Origin: Streptomyces albus subsp. albus
Lineage (GTDB): Bacteria > Actinomycetota > Actinomycetes > Streptomycetales > Streptomycetaceae
Direction: 5' to 3'
DNA: 64,000 nt
NCBI RefSeq assembly: GCF_000719865.1
Contig: NZ_JOID01000002.1
Location: 186,001 to 250,000 of the forward strand
The notes under the pieces: model-generated
Database searches by the model: none
The model's input: only the letters and a program-made list of their open reading frames with translations
What the model was told of the DNA's origin: nothing
Shown here: in pieces, positions 1 through 8,007 of the stretch
How positions within the stretch are numbered: the stretch's first letter is position 1
How the letters are laid out: the number at the start of each line of letters is the position of its first letter
Translations under genes and position numbers: made by a program

Positions 1-440
1 ACGAGGTAGGACAGGATGCCGTGCAGCTCACCGGCGTTGCCCCGGCGCAGGTGGTAGACGCCGAAGCCGGCGAGTCCGCTGATCAGGTCGAACTCGGCCG
101 TCTTCGCGGTCCGCCCGCTCTCCAGCCGGGCGCGGGCGGCTTCCAGCCGCGAGGTCGTCATGCGCCGTACATGGCCGTCGAGGACAGACTGGAGCCGCTC
201 GGTGGAGGGGGTGTCCGTGAAGGTGAGGACGTAGGCGACTGCTGGGGCGCCCTCGTACAGGCCGAATTGCTCGGGGACCGCCATGATCGGTATACGGAAC
301 ATGGATTCGGCGCATGCGCGCATCGCTTCCGTATCGCCCACGCCCACAAGCTCTTTGATCGCTTGTAAGAGGGTGATGCCGGCGGCTCCCGAGTAAAGCG
401 ACTGCGGCCAGCCGGGCGCTGCCTGGGCCGTGGGGTTCAC
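1..440 (-). CDS. lanC: LanC-like lanthionine cyclase, N-terminal part (cut by window edge)
   Basis: Reading the complement from a GTG at 440 gives about 146 residues. They contain SLYSGAAGITLL, LYEGAPAVAYVL and DLISGLAGFGVY, the spaced small-residue helices of the alpha-toroid LanC family, which closes (methyl)lanthionine rings by adding Cys to dehydrated Ser/Thr. The zinc ligands lie in the C-terminal half, outside the window. The start is set by a GTGA overlap with the stop of the upstream dehydratase gene, so the two are translationally coupled. A TTA leucine codon at 366-368 (complement) makes translation depend on the bldA tRNA. The family call is firm; the full length is unknown. Confidence 0.88.
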   Translation of the reverse strand, partial: MNPTAQAAPGWPQSLYSGAAGITLLQAIKELVGVGDTEAMRACAESMFRIPIMAVPEQFGLYEGAPAVAYVLTFTDTPSTERLQSVLDGHVRRMTTSRLEAARARLESGRTAKTAEFDLISGLAGFGVYHLRRGNAGELHGILSYL

Positions 441-3400
441 CGGTGTGCCTCCGACCATGCGAGGCACGCGATGGCAGTCTGGCGGGCGATGCGGCGGCAG
501 GTGTTCTCGTCGTCGCGGTTGACGCCGCGCATCCGGTTGTGGTGCATGTGCAGCAGCGACTCCAGCACCGCATCAACGTCCATAGCGTCGTCCAGATGCT
601 CGCGGTAGCGGGCGAGGGCCTCACCGCGGCGTTGCCACGCGTCGGCGAGGGCCGCGGACCAGCCGCGTGCGGTTGGGTTTCCGGCTCGGATGAGATCGAT
701 GGCCTGGTCGGTCGCAGCGCGTCCAGCGGCGGCTGATACCGGGCGTTCGGCCAGCCGGCGCAGGCCCTCGTCATCACCGAGCAGGCCGCAAGCGATGTCG
801 ACCATGCCGACGGCCGTGAGCGCGTGACCGTGGGCGCCTGAAGCTGTGGTGCCTGCGAGGGCCGTGACTGCGACGTACGAGTCGGCGACGAACACGGCCT
901 CCGCGCGGGCCAAGGTGCGACCGCTGCCGTAACGGCCGATTTCGGGGGTGTAGGTGGTGAAGGCCAGGTCACTGATCAGGCCGCGGTTGTGCAGTGTCGC
1001 CGCCCAAGTGCCGATGGCCTCGGTGTAGGCGCTGCGCTGGCCGGCGCTCGCGGCGCGAACGCGGAGGCGGATGTGGTCCGCACCATGTGGGGTCCGATAT
1101 CGGATGAACCACCAGTCAGGGTGATCCTGCAGACGAGTGGCGAAGGTGGCCACGCCCTGGGCGAGCAGCTCGTCATGGAGATCGGGGTGTGCGTACAGCT
1201 GCACGTTCACCCAAGGCGCGGCGGCTGAGGCGGGGAGGGGGCCGAGCGTGCTGTTGCGCTGCACGGGCAGACGACCGGCGAGGGGATTGGGTGAGGGTGG
1301 CCGGGTGCTGGTCATGGGCACGGCCACCTCGTGAACACGGCCGCCGATCCAGCCGAATCCGTCCTCCGGCCGTGCCTCGGTGAGTACGGCCTGCCCGTTA
1401 CGGTCGAGGTGCTCCCGAAGGATTGCGGCATGTGCTGGCACGTCGAGCATCAGTCGGAGGGCACGGTCGTCGTCGCGTAGCTCGACGGGCCCCTGGCACT
1501 GCCACATCTTCCGCCAGGAGGTGAGGGCGTCCATCCACTGACCGCTGTTCTCCTTGGCAGGGGGAAGGCTGTCGGCGGACAGGTACCAGCGGGCCGGCGA
1601 CAGGATGGTCTTGTCGTAGCGCACGCGCGGCAAGAACGGCAGCCGCTCGGCTTGCGGACCCCAGTCGAACCCGGTCCAGGCGGGGCCGAAGGCCCGGGTC
1701 AGGTGGGCGAGGAAGCGGGCAAGGAGCGGCGGCTGCTTCTCCAGCGCCATCGCGTGGAAGACCTGCGGGTCAATGACCCGGCGGCGCGAACGGCTGACGA
1801 GGTACAGGCGGTTGGCCGTGGCGGTGACGGCGAGGTCGTCGACGTCGATGACCTCGACCTTCTCACCGGCGGGGCGATGTTCTCCCAGAGAGATCACGCG
1901 AGGCAGATACGCAGGGATACGCGCGACGTTCTCAATGTGGGCGTACAGACCCGGGAAGGAGAGCTGGGCAGTGAGCGCACCTCCGATAGTGGGCGGGACT
2001 TGGCGGTACACCCCTTCGAGGCCAGAGCCGGTGGCAACCGGGGTGAACCGGGAGGTGAGCGTCCCTGCGCTTCGTGCCGGTGTGACCGTGACCGTGAAGT
2101 GGCCCTCTTGCAGGGCCTGCAGATCGCGGGCGTGGACGCGGGCGCACATCTCGACGGAGGAGGGCGCTGCATCGCTCACCGCAGGCGCCCCCGCGATCTG
2201 GTCGACCAGCTCGTCGGTGAGCACGATCTCGCGGCTGCCGACAGTGGCTGCCTCCCATGCCACGGCGAGCAGGCGCCCGTCCCGCTCGGACACCACCGGC
2301 CTCGCAGCGGGTCTCCGGCTGCCCGGGTACCCGGCCGGGTAGCCGAGCCCGGCCACCGGGTCGATGACGTCCTTGACCGGCACGAGGGTGCCGCTGCCGT
2401 AACGCTCCCAGAACGCGGCGTGATAGTCCCGCCACACGCCTTGGCCGGCCGGCTGTCGCGTGAGGCGCAGCAGCGCGTCGGCAGCACGTTCCATCTGCCG
2501 TACGACGCTGCGGGGGATCTGCACGTCGGCGTCCAGGACCAGGTCGACGGCGATCGGGCTGCGTGCCGCCGCGGAGACGTCGCGGCAGTTCCTCACGGCT
2601 GCCTCGCGCGCGATGTGCTGGTCGCGGGCGGGGGCCGTGTTGTGCTCCCGGAAGGTTTCTTGCACGGCCAGGAGACCATCGAGGATGCCGGTCGCGGAGG
2701 GCACACTGTCCGCGTCGATGGCCTTGAGCTCGCCGACGAGGTGGCCCAGCGGATCGGTCTCGGTCATCGGGGCCCGCAGGTTCGTCAGGAGGAACTTCTG
2801 TGCCATGAGGGAGGCGATCAGCGCCCGCGCACGTGCGGGATCGGCTTCCGGGAACACCCTGTCGAGCTCGGCGAGCAGCGTGGTGACGGGAACAGGGCGA
2901 GTGGTGTGCTTCTCGATGAGTCGTACGACGCGGCTGCGTCGGACGGAGGCGCCCCTCGGACCCCCATGCTGGACGTGCAGTCGGTCCCCGCGGGGCATGG
3001 CCAGGGAGTTCAGAATGATGCTCAGGCGGTCCAGGAGCTCCGGGATGGACTCCAGGCGGGTACAGACGTCGTCCAGCCATTCGGTGTCTGCCCGGATGAC
3101 GGCACGGTGAGCGTCGCCCCACCGCACGTGCGGCTCTCTGCCGATTCCGGCGGCCGCTACCCCAGCGAAGAGGCCGAAGGGCGTCGGGCGCCCGGTGGCG
3201 CGCAGAACGTAGGAGACGGTAGCGAGGTAGGCACGCCGTATCTGCCTGGGGTGTACGCGGCGTCCGCTGCGGATGTCGTTCAGCCGCGCGGCCAGATCGC
3301 CACTCGCTTGCCGGATCGCGTCGGCGAACACCCGTTGGTGGCAGACGTCTCGCAGCCAATCGCTTACCGCGTCTGTGTCGTGTGGGTCCGGCCATGACGA

Positions 3401-3481
3401 GGGGAGTGCCGTCAGCGGTGCCGCGGCGGCGCGCAGCAGCGCTGCCCCTGTGTGCTGGTAGACCCTGGTGTGCTTGCCCAT
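437..3481 (-). CDS. lanB: Full-length class I lanthipeptide dehydratase (LanB)
   Basis: This 1014-residue protein has the size and layout of LanB enzymes, which glutamylate Ser/Thr of the precursor with Glu-tRNA and then eliminate glutamate to make dehydroamino acids. The N-terminal two thirds match the Lant_dehydr_N glutamylation region, for example the stretch around RPTPFGLFAG. The last about 260 residues are a SpaB_C-type elimination domain with WWFIRYRTP, DHIRLRV and YTPEIGRYGSG followed by AEAVFVADS. Both halves are on one chain, unlike the split thiopeptide enzymes. The gene follows the precursor after a hairpin and overlaps lanC by four bases. ATG start at 3481. Confidence 0.95.
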   Translation of the reverse strand: MGKHTRVYQHTGAALLRAAAAPLTALPSSWPDPHDTDAVSDWLRDVCHQRVFADAIRQASGDLAARLNDIRSGRRVHPRQIRRAYLATVSYVLRATGRPTPFGLFAGVAAAGIGREPHVRWGDAHRAVIRADTEWLDDVCTRLESIPELLDRLSIILNSLAMPRGDRLHVQHGGPRGASVRRSRVVRLIEKHTTRPVPVTTLLAELDRVFPEADPARARALIASLMAQKFLLTNLRAPMTETDPLGHLVGELKAIDADSVPSATGILDGLLAVQETFREHNTAPARDQHIAREAAVRNCRDVSAAARSPIAVDLVLDADVQIPRSVVRQMERAADALLRLTRQPAGQGVWRDYHAAFWERYGSGTLVPVKDVIDPVAGLGYPAGYPGSRRPAARPVVSERDGRLLAVAWEAATVGSREIVLTDELVDQIAGAPAVSDAAPSSVEMCARVHARDLQALQEGHFTVTVTPARSAGTLTSRFTPVATGSGLEGVYRQVPPTIGGALTAQLSFPGLYAHIENVARIPAYLPRVISLGEHRPAGEKVEVIDVDDLAVTATANRLYLVSRSRRRVIDPQVFHAMALEKQPPLLARFLAHLTRAFGPAWTGFDWGPQAERLPFLPRVRYDKTILSPARWYLSADSLPPAKENSGQWMDALTSWRKMWQCQGPVELRDDDRALRLMLDVPAHAAILREHLDRNGQAVLTEARPEDGFGWIGGRVHEVAVPMTSTRPPSPNPLAGRLPVQRNSTLGPLPASAAAPWVNVQLYAHPDLHDELLAQGVATFATRLQDHPDWWFIRYRTPHGADHIRLRVRAASAGQRSAYTEAIGTWAATLHNRGLISDLAFTTYTPEIGRYGSGRTLARAEAVFVADSYVAVTALAGTTASGAHGHALTAVGMVDIACGLLGDDEGLRRLAERPVSAAAGRAATDQAIDLIRAGNPTARGWSAALADAWQRRGEALARYREHLDDAMDVDAVLESLLHMHHNRMRGVNRDDENTCRRIARQTAIACLAWSEAHR

Positions 3482-3511
3482 CGGTGTCTCCGCCGTTGTG
3501 TTCGGAAGGGG

Positions 3512-3543
3512 GTGGGGCCGGGGGGGAGTGCCCCCGGCCCCAC
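3512..3543 (-). terminator. Strong hairpin between precursor and lanB (attenuator-like)
   Basis: GTGGGGCCGGGGG (3512-3524) pairs perfectly with CCCCCGGCCCCAC (3531-3543) around a 6-base loop, a 13-bp stem. It starts 15 bases after the precursor stop and ends 30 bases before the lanB start. In lanthipeptide operons such a hairpin usually lets the precursor mRNA exceed that of the enzymes by partial termination or 3' end protection; that role is inferred. Confidence 0.7.
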
Positions 3544-3558
3544 GTCAGCGGCCGTACG

Positions 3559-3741
3559 TCACACGGCGCTGGCGCACGAGGACGCGCAGGTGGACTTGCA
3601 GCCGTCGCCGGTGCCGCAGGCCTGCGGCAGCTGCTCGGCGTCGATCTCGGTGACGACCTCCACCTGGACGTCGAACGGGTCCTCCGTCGGAGCCGTGGTG
3701 GTCTCCGTGATCGGCTTGGTCAGAACAGCAGCAGGAGCCAT
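3559..3741 (-). CDS. lanA: Lanthipeptide precursor peptide, FxLD-like
   Basis: A 60-residue peptide with an acidic leader and a Cys/Ser/Thr-rich tail, encoded just upstream of lanB and lanC. The leader holds DPFDVQVEV (residues 21-29), matching the FxLD/FNLD type of LanB-recognition motif in position and character. The last 20 residues carry Cys 42, 48, 52 and 56, six Ser/Thr, and a Gly-Asp-Gly (45-47) followed by CKSTCASSCAS. This resembles FxLD lanthipeptides, whose cores contain an Asp-Gly before the Cys/Ser cluster. The ATG at 3741 follows AGAAGGGA at good spacing. An open frame continues upstream of this ATG to about 4200, but it spans the putative promoter, so the short start is preferred. 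The protease site is not obvious. Confidence 0.85.
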   Translation of the reverse strand: MAPAAVLTKPITETTTAPTEDPFDVQVEVVTEIDAEQLPQACGTGDGCKSTCASSCASAV

Positions 3742-4196
3742 GCCTACATCCCTTCTGGGTGATGATTGCTGTCGGCCGGCTGGCCGGTGCAGCCCTTCCC
3801 CGGCCGGCCCGGGCCCCGGGGGGAACGAGTCGGATCGATGGCCGAGGAGGGGGACTTGATGCCCGTCGAGTGGGCTACCGCGGGTGGCCGAGATACAGAG
3901 CCGATACAGAGCCGTGAGCAGGCTCCCGGTCGTCACCGCGGGCAGAACGAGGATCTGGAACGTGCCGAAGCCGCACCGGCGGGCGTACCAGCGGGGGTGA
4001 CGCAGCACATGCCAGAGGCGGGCCAATGTGGTCAGTGAGGCAGCCGCCGGTTTCTCCGGCTTCACGCTGCCCCCTGTGTGAGTAAGCCGTTCGCCTCCGG
4101 CCTGTATCGCTCTGCTCGTCATTCGGTGCTGCCTCCGCCCGGCGTGGACTGTCGTGTGGTTGAGAGCGGGGTTGCGGCAGAGCGCCGTCGGCATGC
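3742..4196. other. 455-bp upstream region of the lanthipeptide operon
   Basis: No convincing gene lies here. The frame of the precursor stays open through the region and could start at a GTG near 4065; it would give a hydrophobic stretch (FQILVLPAVTTGSLL) followed by a Pro/Gly-rich tail that matches no family I recognise. The region also contains a perfect 11-bp tandem repeat about 150 bases before the precursor start, so it is more likely promoter and leader than coding. Confidence 0.5.
3892..3913 (-). promoter_or_regulatory. Perfect 11-bp tandem direct repeat, possible SARP-type operator
   Basis: GATACAGAGCC occurs twice head to tail (3892-3902 and 3903-3913). On the lan coding strand this reads GGCTCTGTATC twice. 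Direct repeats with an 11-bp period put both sites on one DNA face, as in operators of SARP activators of antibiotic clusters. No SARP gene is in the window, so the regulator is unknown. Confidence 0.45.
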
Positions 4197-4673
4197 TCAC
4201 GGGGCGGCCTTCGGCTCGCGAGGGCTCAGCAGGGTGAGCCAGACGTCCTTGCCGCCACTGGGAGTGCGGGACACGCCGAACTGGTCCGCGATGACGCTGA
4301 CGAGCTGGAGACCGCGGCCGTCCTCGTCCTCATCGCCGGCGCAACGGCGCTCCGGCAGCGATGGGTCGTCGTCGTGCACGCAGAGCGCCACCCCATCGGA
4401 AGTGCGGGTGACGGTGATGAGAGCGCTGCGTCGCCCATCGCGGTCCGGCCGAGCGTGGTGCAGGACATTGGTCAGCAGCTCGGAGACGACAAGAGCCCCT
4501 GTGTCGACCAGCTTCTCCATGCCCCACAGGCGCAAGTGCGCGCTCACTATGACCCGCGCGATCCGCACCGACAGCGGCGTCACGTCGTAGTCCATCTCCA
4601 GCATGCCCGCAGTGGCGCGCGTCGTTCCGCGCACGCCGGTTGCAGCGGTGGGGTGAGCAAGGAGACTGGCCAT
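4197..4673 (-). CDS. RsbW-like ATP-binding protein (HATPase_c_2)
   Basis: A 158-residue protein with the GHKL ATPase signature of anti-sigma-factor kinases: N-box SELLTNVLHHA, G1-like CVHDDDPSLPE, and G2 DEDGRGLQLVSVIADQFG. Such small Streptomyces proteins act as serine kinases on anti-anti-sigma partners or as regulatory modules beside XRE genes. No sigma factor or STAS partner is adjacent. It is transcribed away from the XRE gene at 4835 and its stop precedes the lanthipeptide upstream region. A later start at residue 24 (MLEMDYD) is possible because the first 23 residues look unstructured. Confidence 0.85.
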   Translation of the reverse strand: MASLLAHPTAATGVRGTTRATAGMLEMDYDVTPLSVRIARVIVSAHLRLWGMEKLVDTGALVVSELLTNVLHHARPDRDGRRSALITVTRTSDGVALCVHDDDPSLPERRCAGDEDEDGRGLQLVSVIADQFGVSRTPSGGKDVWLTLLSPREPKAAP

Positions 4674-4789
4674 TCCAGATCCACTTCGTTCTGGGCGAAC
4701 CTCACGCGAGAGGCCCGACTGCGGTGTGTACTGGTGCGTGATCGGTCAGCAACCATTGAGTCAGGCCGAAGCCCGAACGTGCAGATGCA

Positions 4790-4816
4790 GAAACGGAAAG
4801 CTCGACTTTCCGTTTC
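4790..4816. promoter_or_regulatory. 27-bp perfect inverted repeat just before the XRE start
   Basis: GAAACGGAAAG (4790-4800) and its exact complement CTTTCCGTTTC (4806-4816) flank CTCGA. The site ends 18 bases before the GTG of the XRE gene, inside the region shared with the divergent RsbW-like gene, and is well placed for autoregulation by the XRE protein. A near copy of the left arm (GAAACGGAAAAG) lies inside the gene at 5108-5119. Confidence 0.6.
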
Positions 4817-4834
4817 AGGACCCAGGGAACCCCC

Positions 4835-6229
4835 GTGCCGCGACCCGAAAAGCAGCTGACTCCCGACGCCTCGCCGCGCGACTGGTTCGGCCACGAGGTG
4901 CGGTACTGGAGGAAGAAGCGTGGCCACTCGGCGTCCTCGTTAGGCCCGTTGGTGCAGGCCAGCCCCTCCCTCATCGAGAAGGTGGAGAAGGGCCAGGCCT
5001 CGTGCCGCCGCGACCTGGCGGAGCGTTTGGACGAGGTGTTGAGGACCGGCGGCGTGCTCACCCGCGCCTGGGGGATGGTGTCCGGCGAATCGGAAAAGCG
5101 CCGTCGTGAAACGGAAAAGAATGCCGGCCCCTCGATGGAGGGCACCGTTCAGGCACACCAAGGCCGCATCCTGGGCAGAGAGACTTCGTCGCCGCTGGGG
5201 AGCACTGAGCCTGTGGACCGTCGCGCCTTCCTGGCCAACAGCAGTCTGGCCGCCATCGCATCGATAGACCTTGCCGCGCTCGTCGCCTCCACCACCCCGC
5301 ACGAGCCACCCACCAAAATTCGCCCCAAGGACATCACGGCAGTCCTGAGCGTGGCGGAAGACATCCACCGCCGGGACAACGCGCACGGCGGCGGAGGGCT
5401 CGTTGGCGTTCTCGCCGGCCGAGCCATGGAGTGGGCAGTCCGTCTGCTCACCGTCCCCTGCCCCGAGCAGCTCCGCGCCCCGCTCTACACCGCTGTCGCA
5501 CGCCTGGGCGTCGTGGTCGGCGCATCCCGTTTCGACGCTTACGCACACGATGACGCCCGCATCGCTTTCAAGATCTCCGCAGACTGTGCCGAGGAGGCCA
5601 ACGACTGGCACCTGCGCGCCAAGGTGTTCTCCTTCCTCGCTCGACAGGCCGTCTGGATCGGCGACCCGGACACCGGCCTCACCTACGCGGAGAAGGGCCT
5701 CGTCCGAGCCGACCGGCTCACACCGACCATCCAGGCCATGCTGCACACGGCCCGCGCTCGCGCCTTCGGAAAGATGGGCGACATCGCCGGCGCCACGGCG
5801 GCCGTCGGCGCCGCCGACGACGCCTTCGCGAGGTCCAACCCGCAGGACGATCCACCCTGGATGGCGTACTACAACGAAGCCCAGCACCACGGGGACACCG
5901 CACACGCGTTGTACGACCTGGTCCTGTTGAAGGACCAAAACCCCGGACAGGCCAGTCGGCGCTTCGAGACCGCCATCGAAGGCCACGACGACGCATACGC
6001 CCGCTCGCGCGCAATCTCCGGTACGAAGCTGGCGAGCCTTCTGATGACCAAAGGCGACCCGCAACAGGCCACAGCCATCGGCCACCAAGCCCTTACGGAC
6101 GCCGGCCACCTGACCTCCCGGCGGGCCGCGGATGACCTGAAGGAACTCAACCGGTTCGCCGCCCGGCACCGTGGCGCCCCCGAAGTGGCGTACCTTCGCG
6201 AACGAATCGGCGCTACGTTGCAGGCGTGA
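4835..6229 (+). CDS. XRE-family regulator with C-terminal TPR-like repeats
   Basis: 464 residues. Residues about 15-65 form a helix-turn-helix of the Cro/C1 type (WFGHEVRYWRKKRGHSASSLG... SLIEKVEKGQA). After a linker and a conserved VDRRAFLANSSLAA segment, the rest is helical and TPR-like with no enzymatic motif. This is a common Streptomyces architecture for regulators that sense small ligands or proteins. The GTG at 4835 is chosen because the operator-like palindrome ends 18 bases upstream. It overlaps the phosphotransferase gene by four bases (GTGA), so the two form an operon. Confidence 0.85.
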   Translation: MPRPEKQLTPDASPRDWFGHEVRYWRKKRGHSASSLGPLVQASPSLIEKVEKGQASCRRDLAERLDEVLRTGGVLTRAWGMVSGESEKRRRETEKNAGPSMEGTVQAHQGRILGRETSSPLGSTEPVDRRAFLANSSLAAIASIDLAALVASTTPHEPPTKIRPKDITAVLSVAEDIHRRDNAHGGGGLVGVLAGRAMEWAVRLLTVPCPEQLRAPLYTAVARLGVVVGASRFDAYAHDDARIAFKISADCAEEANDWHLRAKVFSFLARQAVWIGDPDTGLTYAEKGLVRADRLTPTIQAMLHTARARAFGKMGDIAGATAAVGAADDAFARSNPQDDPPWMAYYNEAQHHGDTAHALYDLVLLKDQNPGQASRRFETAIEGHDDAYARSRAISGTKLASLLMTKGDPQQATAIGHQALTDAGHLTSRRAADDLKELNRFAARHRGAPEVAYLRERIGATLQA

Positions 6230-7110
6230 CGATCTCGGCCCACGCTTCATCCGCGGTCCTGGCCGCAGCCTGCTGTGCGGCCGGGCTCGATCCTTCTGCC
6301 GCCGAGCCGATCCGCATCGCCGAGAACGAGATATGGCGTCTGCCGGGTCAGCGCGCCATCGTACGCATCGCGCGCCCCGGTCAGTGGGCGGCAGCTGTCC
6401 GAGAGGTGAGCGTCGCACAGTGGCTGGCCGACAATGACGTGCCAGCCGTTCGCGCGCTGCCGGTCGACCAGCCGGTCGAGGTCAGCGGGCGCCCGGTGAC
6501 CTTCTGGGAGGAACTACCAGCGCATACGAACGGCACCGTCCGCGACGTGGTGCAGCTCCTCAGAAGGCTTCATCCGTTACCGGTTCCCGACCACTCACTG
6601 GGCGACCTCGACCCATTCGTCCGTGTCTCGGAGAGGACCGACGCCGCGACGTCCCTGACCGAGGACGACCGGTCGTGGCTCCGGCAACGGCGTGATGAGC
6701 TGCAACGCCAGTGGGTCCGGCGTCCTTCCGGACTTCCCGACTGCGTCGTGCATGGCGACGCGTGGGTGGGCAACGTCGCCCGGACGGCCCGCGGTCCGAT
6801 CCTGTTGGACTTCGAGCGGGTGTCTGTGGGTCCACCGGAGTGGGACCTGGTCTCCACCGCGGTGAAGCTCACCACGACCGGCGCCGTGAGCCCTCCAGAG
6901 TACGCAGAGTTCTGCGACTTGTACGGCGTAGATGTGACGGAGTGGGAGGGGTACGAACTGCTCGCCGGCGCTCGCGAGTTGCGCATGGCCACCTACGCAG
7001 CCCATCACGCTGCCACCCGACCGGAGTGGACGAAGGAAGCGCAGTATCGCGTGGACTGCCTTCGTGGCCGGCGCGGGCCGCGGCCCTGGAAATGGACGGG
7101 GATCATGTAA
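6226..7110 (+). CDS. APH-family phosphotransferase
   Basis: A 294-residue protein with the aminoglycoside/choline kinase fold: catalytic loop VVHGDAWVGNV (HGDxxxxN) and ILLDFERVSVGPPEWDL, where the DFE motif binds magnesium. Substrates of this family range from antibiotics to small metabolites and cannot be read from sequence. Translation is coupled to the upstream XRE gene by a GTGA overlap. Codon CCG-TTA-CCG at 6577-6579 is a TTA codon, making expression bldA-dependent. It converges on terD with a perfect hairpin between them. Confidence 0.8.
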   Translation: MTISAHASSAVLAAACCAAGLDPSAAEPIRIAENEIWRLPGQRAIVRIARPGQWAAAVREVSVAQWLADNDVPAVRALPVDQPVEVSGRPVTFWEELPAHTNGTVRDVVQLLRRLHPLPVPDHSLGDLDPFVRVSERTDAATSLTEDDRSWLRQRRDELQRQWVRRPSGLPDCVVHGDAWVGNVARTARGPILLDFERVSVGPPEWDLVSTAVKLTTTGAVSPPEYAEFCDLYGVDVTEWEGYELLAGARELRMATYAAHHAATRPEWTKEAQYRVDCLRGRRGPRPWKWTGIM

Positions 7111-7197
7111 CCGCCGTGGCTCAAAACGTGCTGCGCGACCAGTCCCCGAAGAGGACAGGCATAGCACTCTTCCCCAAGTCGGAGGACAAGACGCGGA

Positions 7198-7233
7198 GGG
7201 CACTCGGCAACGCAGGTGCGGCGCCGAGTGCCC
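7198..7233. terminator. Bidirectional terminator between phosphotransferase gene and terD
   Basis: GGGCACTCGGC (7198-7208) and GCCGAGTGCCC (7223-7233) form a perfect 11-bp stem with a 14-base loop, between the two convergent genes. Confidence 0.75.
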
Positions 7234-7299
7234 CCGCTGAGCCCTCCACCGGCCTCTGGATCCGCGAAAGCTCGGGCCAGGGCTGGGAAACTACGGCAA

Positions 7300-7875
7300 T
7301 CAGACGTTGACGCCGAAGTCCTGGGCGATGCCGCGCAGGCCCGAGGCGTAGCCCTGGCCGACGGCGCGGAACTTCCAGTCCGAGCCGTGCCGGTACAGCT
7401 CGCCGAAGACCATGGCGGTCTCCGTCGAGGCGTCCTCGCTGAGGTCGTAGCGGGCCAGCTCGTTGTTGTCGGCCTGGTTCACCACACGGATGAAGGCGTT
7501 CCGCACCTGGCCGAAGCTCTGCTGGCGGGTCTCGGCCTCGTGGATGGAGACCGGGAAGACGATCTTGTCGACCTGGGCCGGGACCGTGGTCAGCGAGACC
7601 TTGATCTGCTCGTCGTCCCCCTCGCCCTCGCCTGTCAGGTTGTCGCCGGTGTGCTCGACGGCGCCCTCGGGGCTCTTGAGGTTGTTGAAGAAGACGAAGT
7701 GCTGGTCCGAGAGGACCTTGCCGGCGCTGTCGACGAGCAGCGCGCTGGCGTCCAGGTCGAAGTCGGTTCCCGTGGTCGTACGGACGTCCCAGCCCAGCCC
7801 GACGGTGACCGCGGTCAGACCCGGTGCCTCCTTGCTCAGTGAGACATTGCCGCCCTTGGAGAGGCTGACACCCAT
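7300..7875 (-). CDS. terD: TerD-family calcium-binding stress protein
   Basis: A 191-residue protein beginning [20 protein letters not shown], the standard TerD N-terminus. It has the family's acidic calcium-binding elements [11 protein letters not shown] and [14 protein letters not shown], and the ending [26 protein letters not shown]. TerD proteins are linked to tellurite/oxidative stress and membrane-associated signalling complexes, and are multi-copy in Streptomyces. It is the last gene of the minus-strand eCIS block, 132 bases after the glycan-binding gene. Whether it belongs functionally to the eCIS is unclear. Confidence 0.93.
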   Translation of the reverse strand: MGVSLSKGGNVSLSKEAPGLTAVTVGLGWDVRTTTGTDFDLDASALLVDSAGKVLSDQHFVFFNNLKSPEGAVEHTGDNLTGEGEGDDEQIKVSLTTVPAQVDKIVFPVSIHEAETRQQSFGQVRNAFIRVVNQADNNELARYDLSEDASTETAMVFGELYRHGSDWKFRAVGQGYASGLRGIAQDFGVNV

Positions 7876-8007
7876 GGAATCCCCTGCTCAATCCGGCGCG
7901 GGCCGCGCCCTTGACGATTTCTTTGCCCGTCTGTGCAACGGGCGCGGGCCGGAGACGGTTCCCGCCGCCCGGGTGAATTCCGGGCGAACGGGACCGCCGG
8001 GCGCCGG

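Noticed and set aside
1652..3397. Long open frame antisense to lanB (about 580 codons)
   Set aside because: It mirrors the high-GC codon bias of lanB on the other strand and has no recognisable domain.
3559..4200. Single 213-codon gene reading into the lanthipeptide precursor
   Set aside because: The precursor has its own ATG and ribosome site; the extension crosses a tandem repeat likely in the promoter and has no known leader features.
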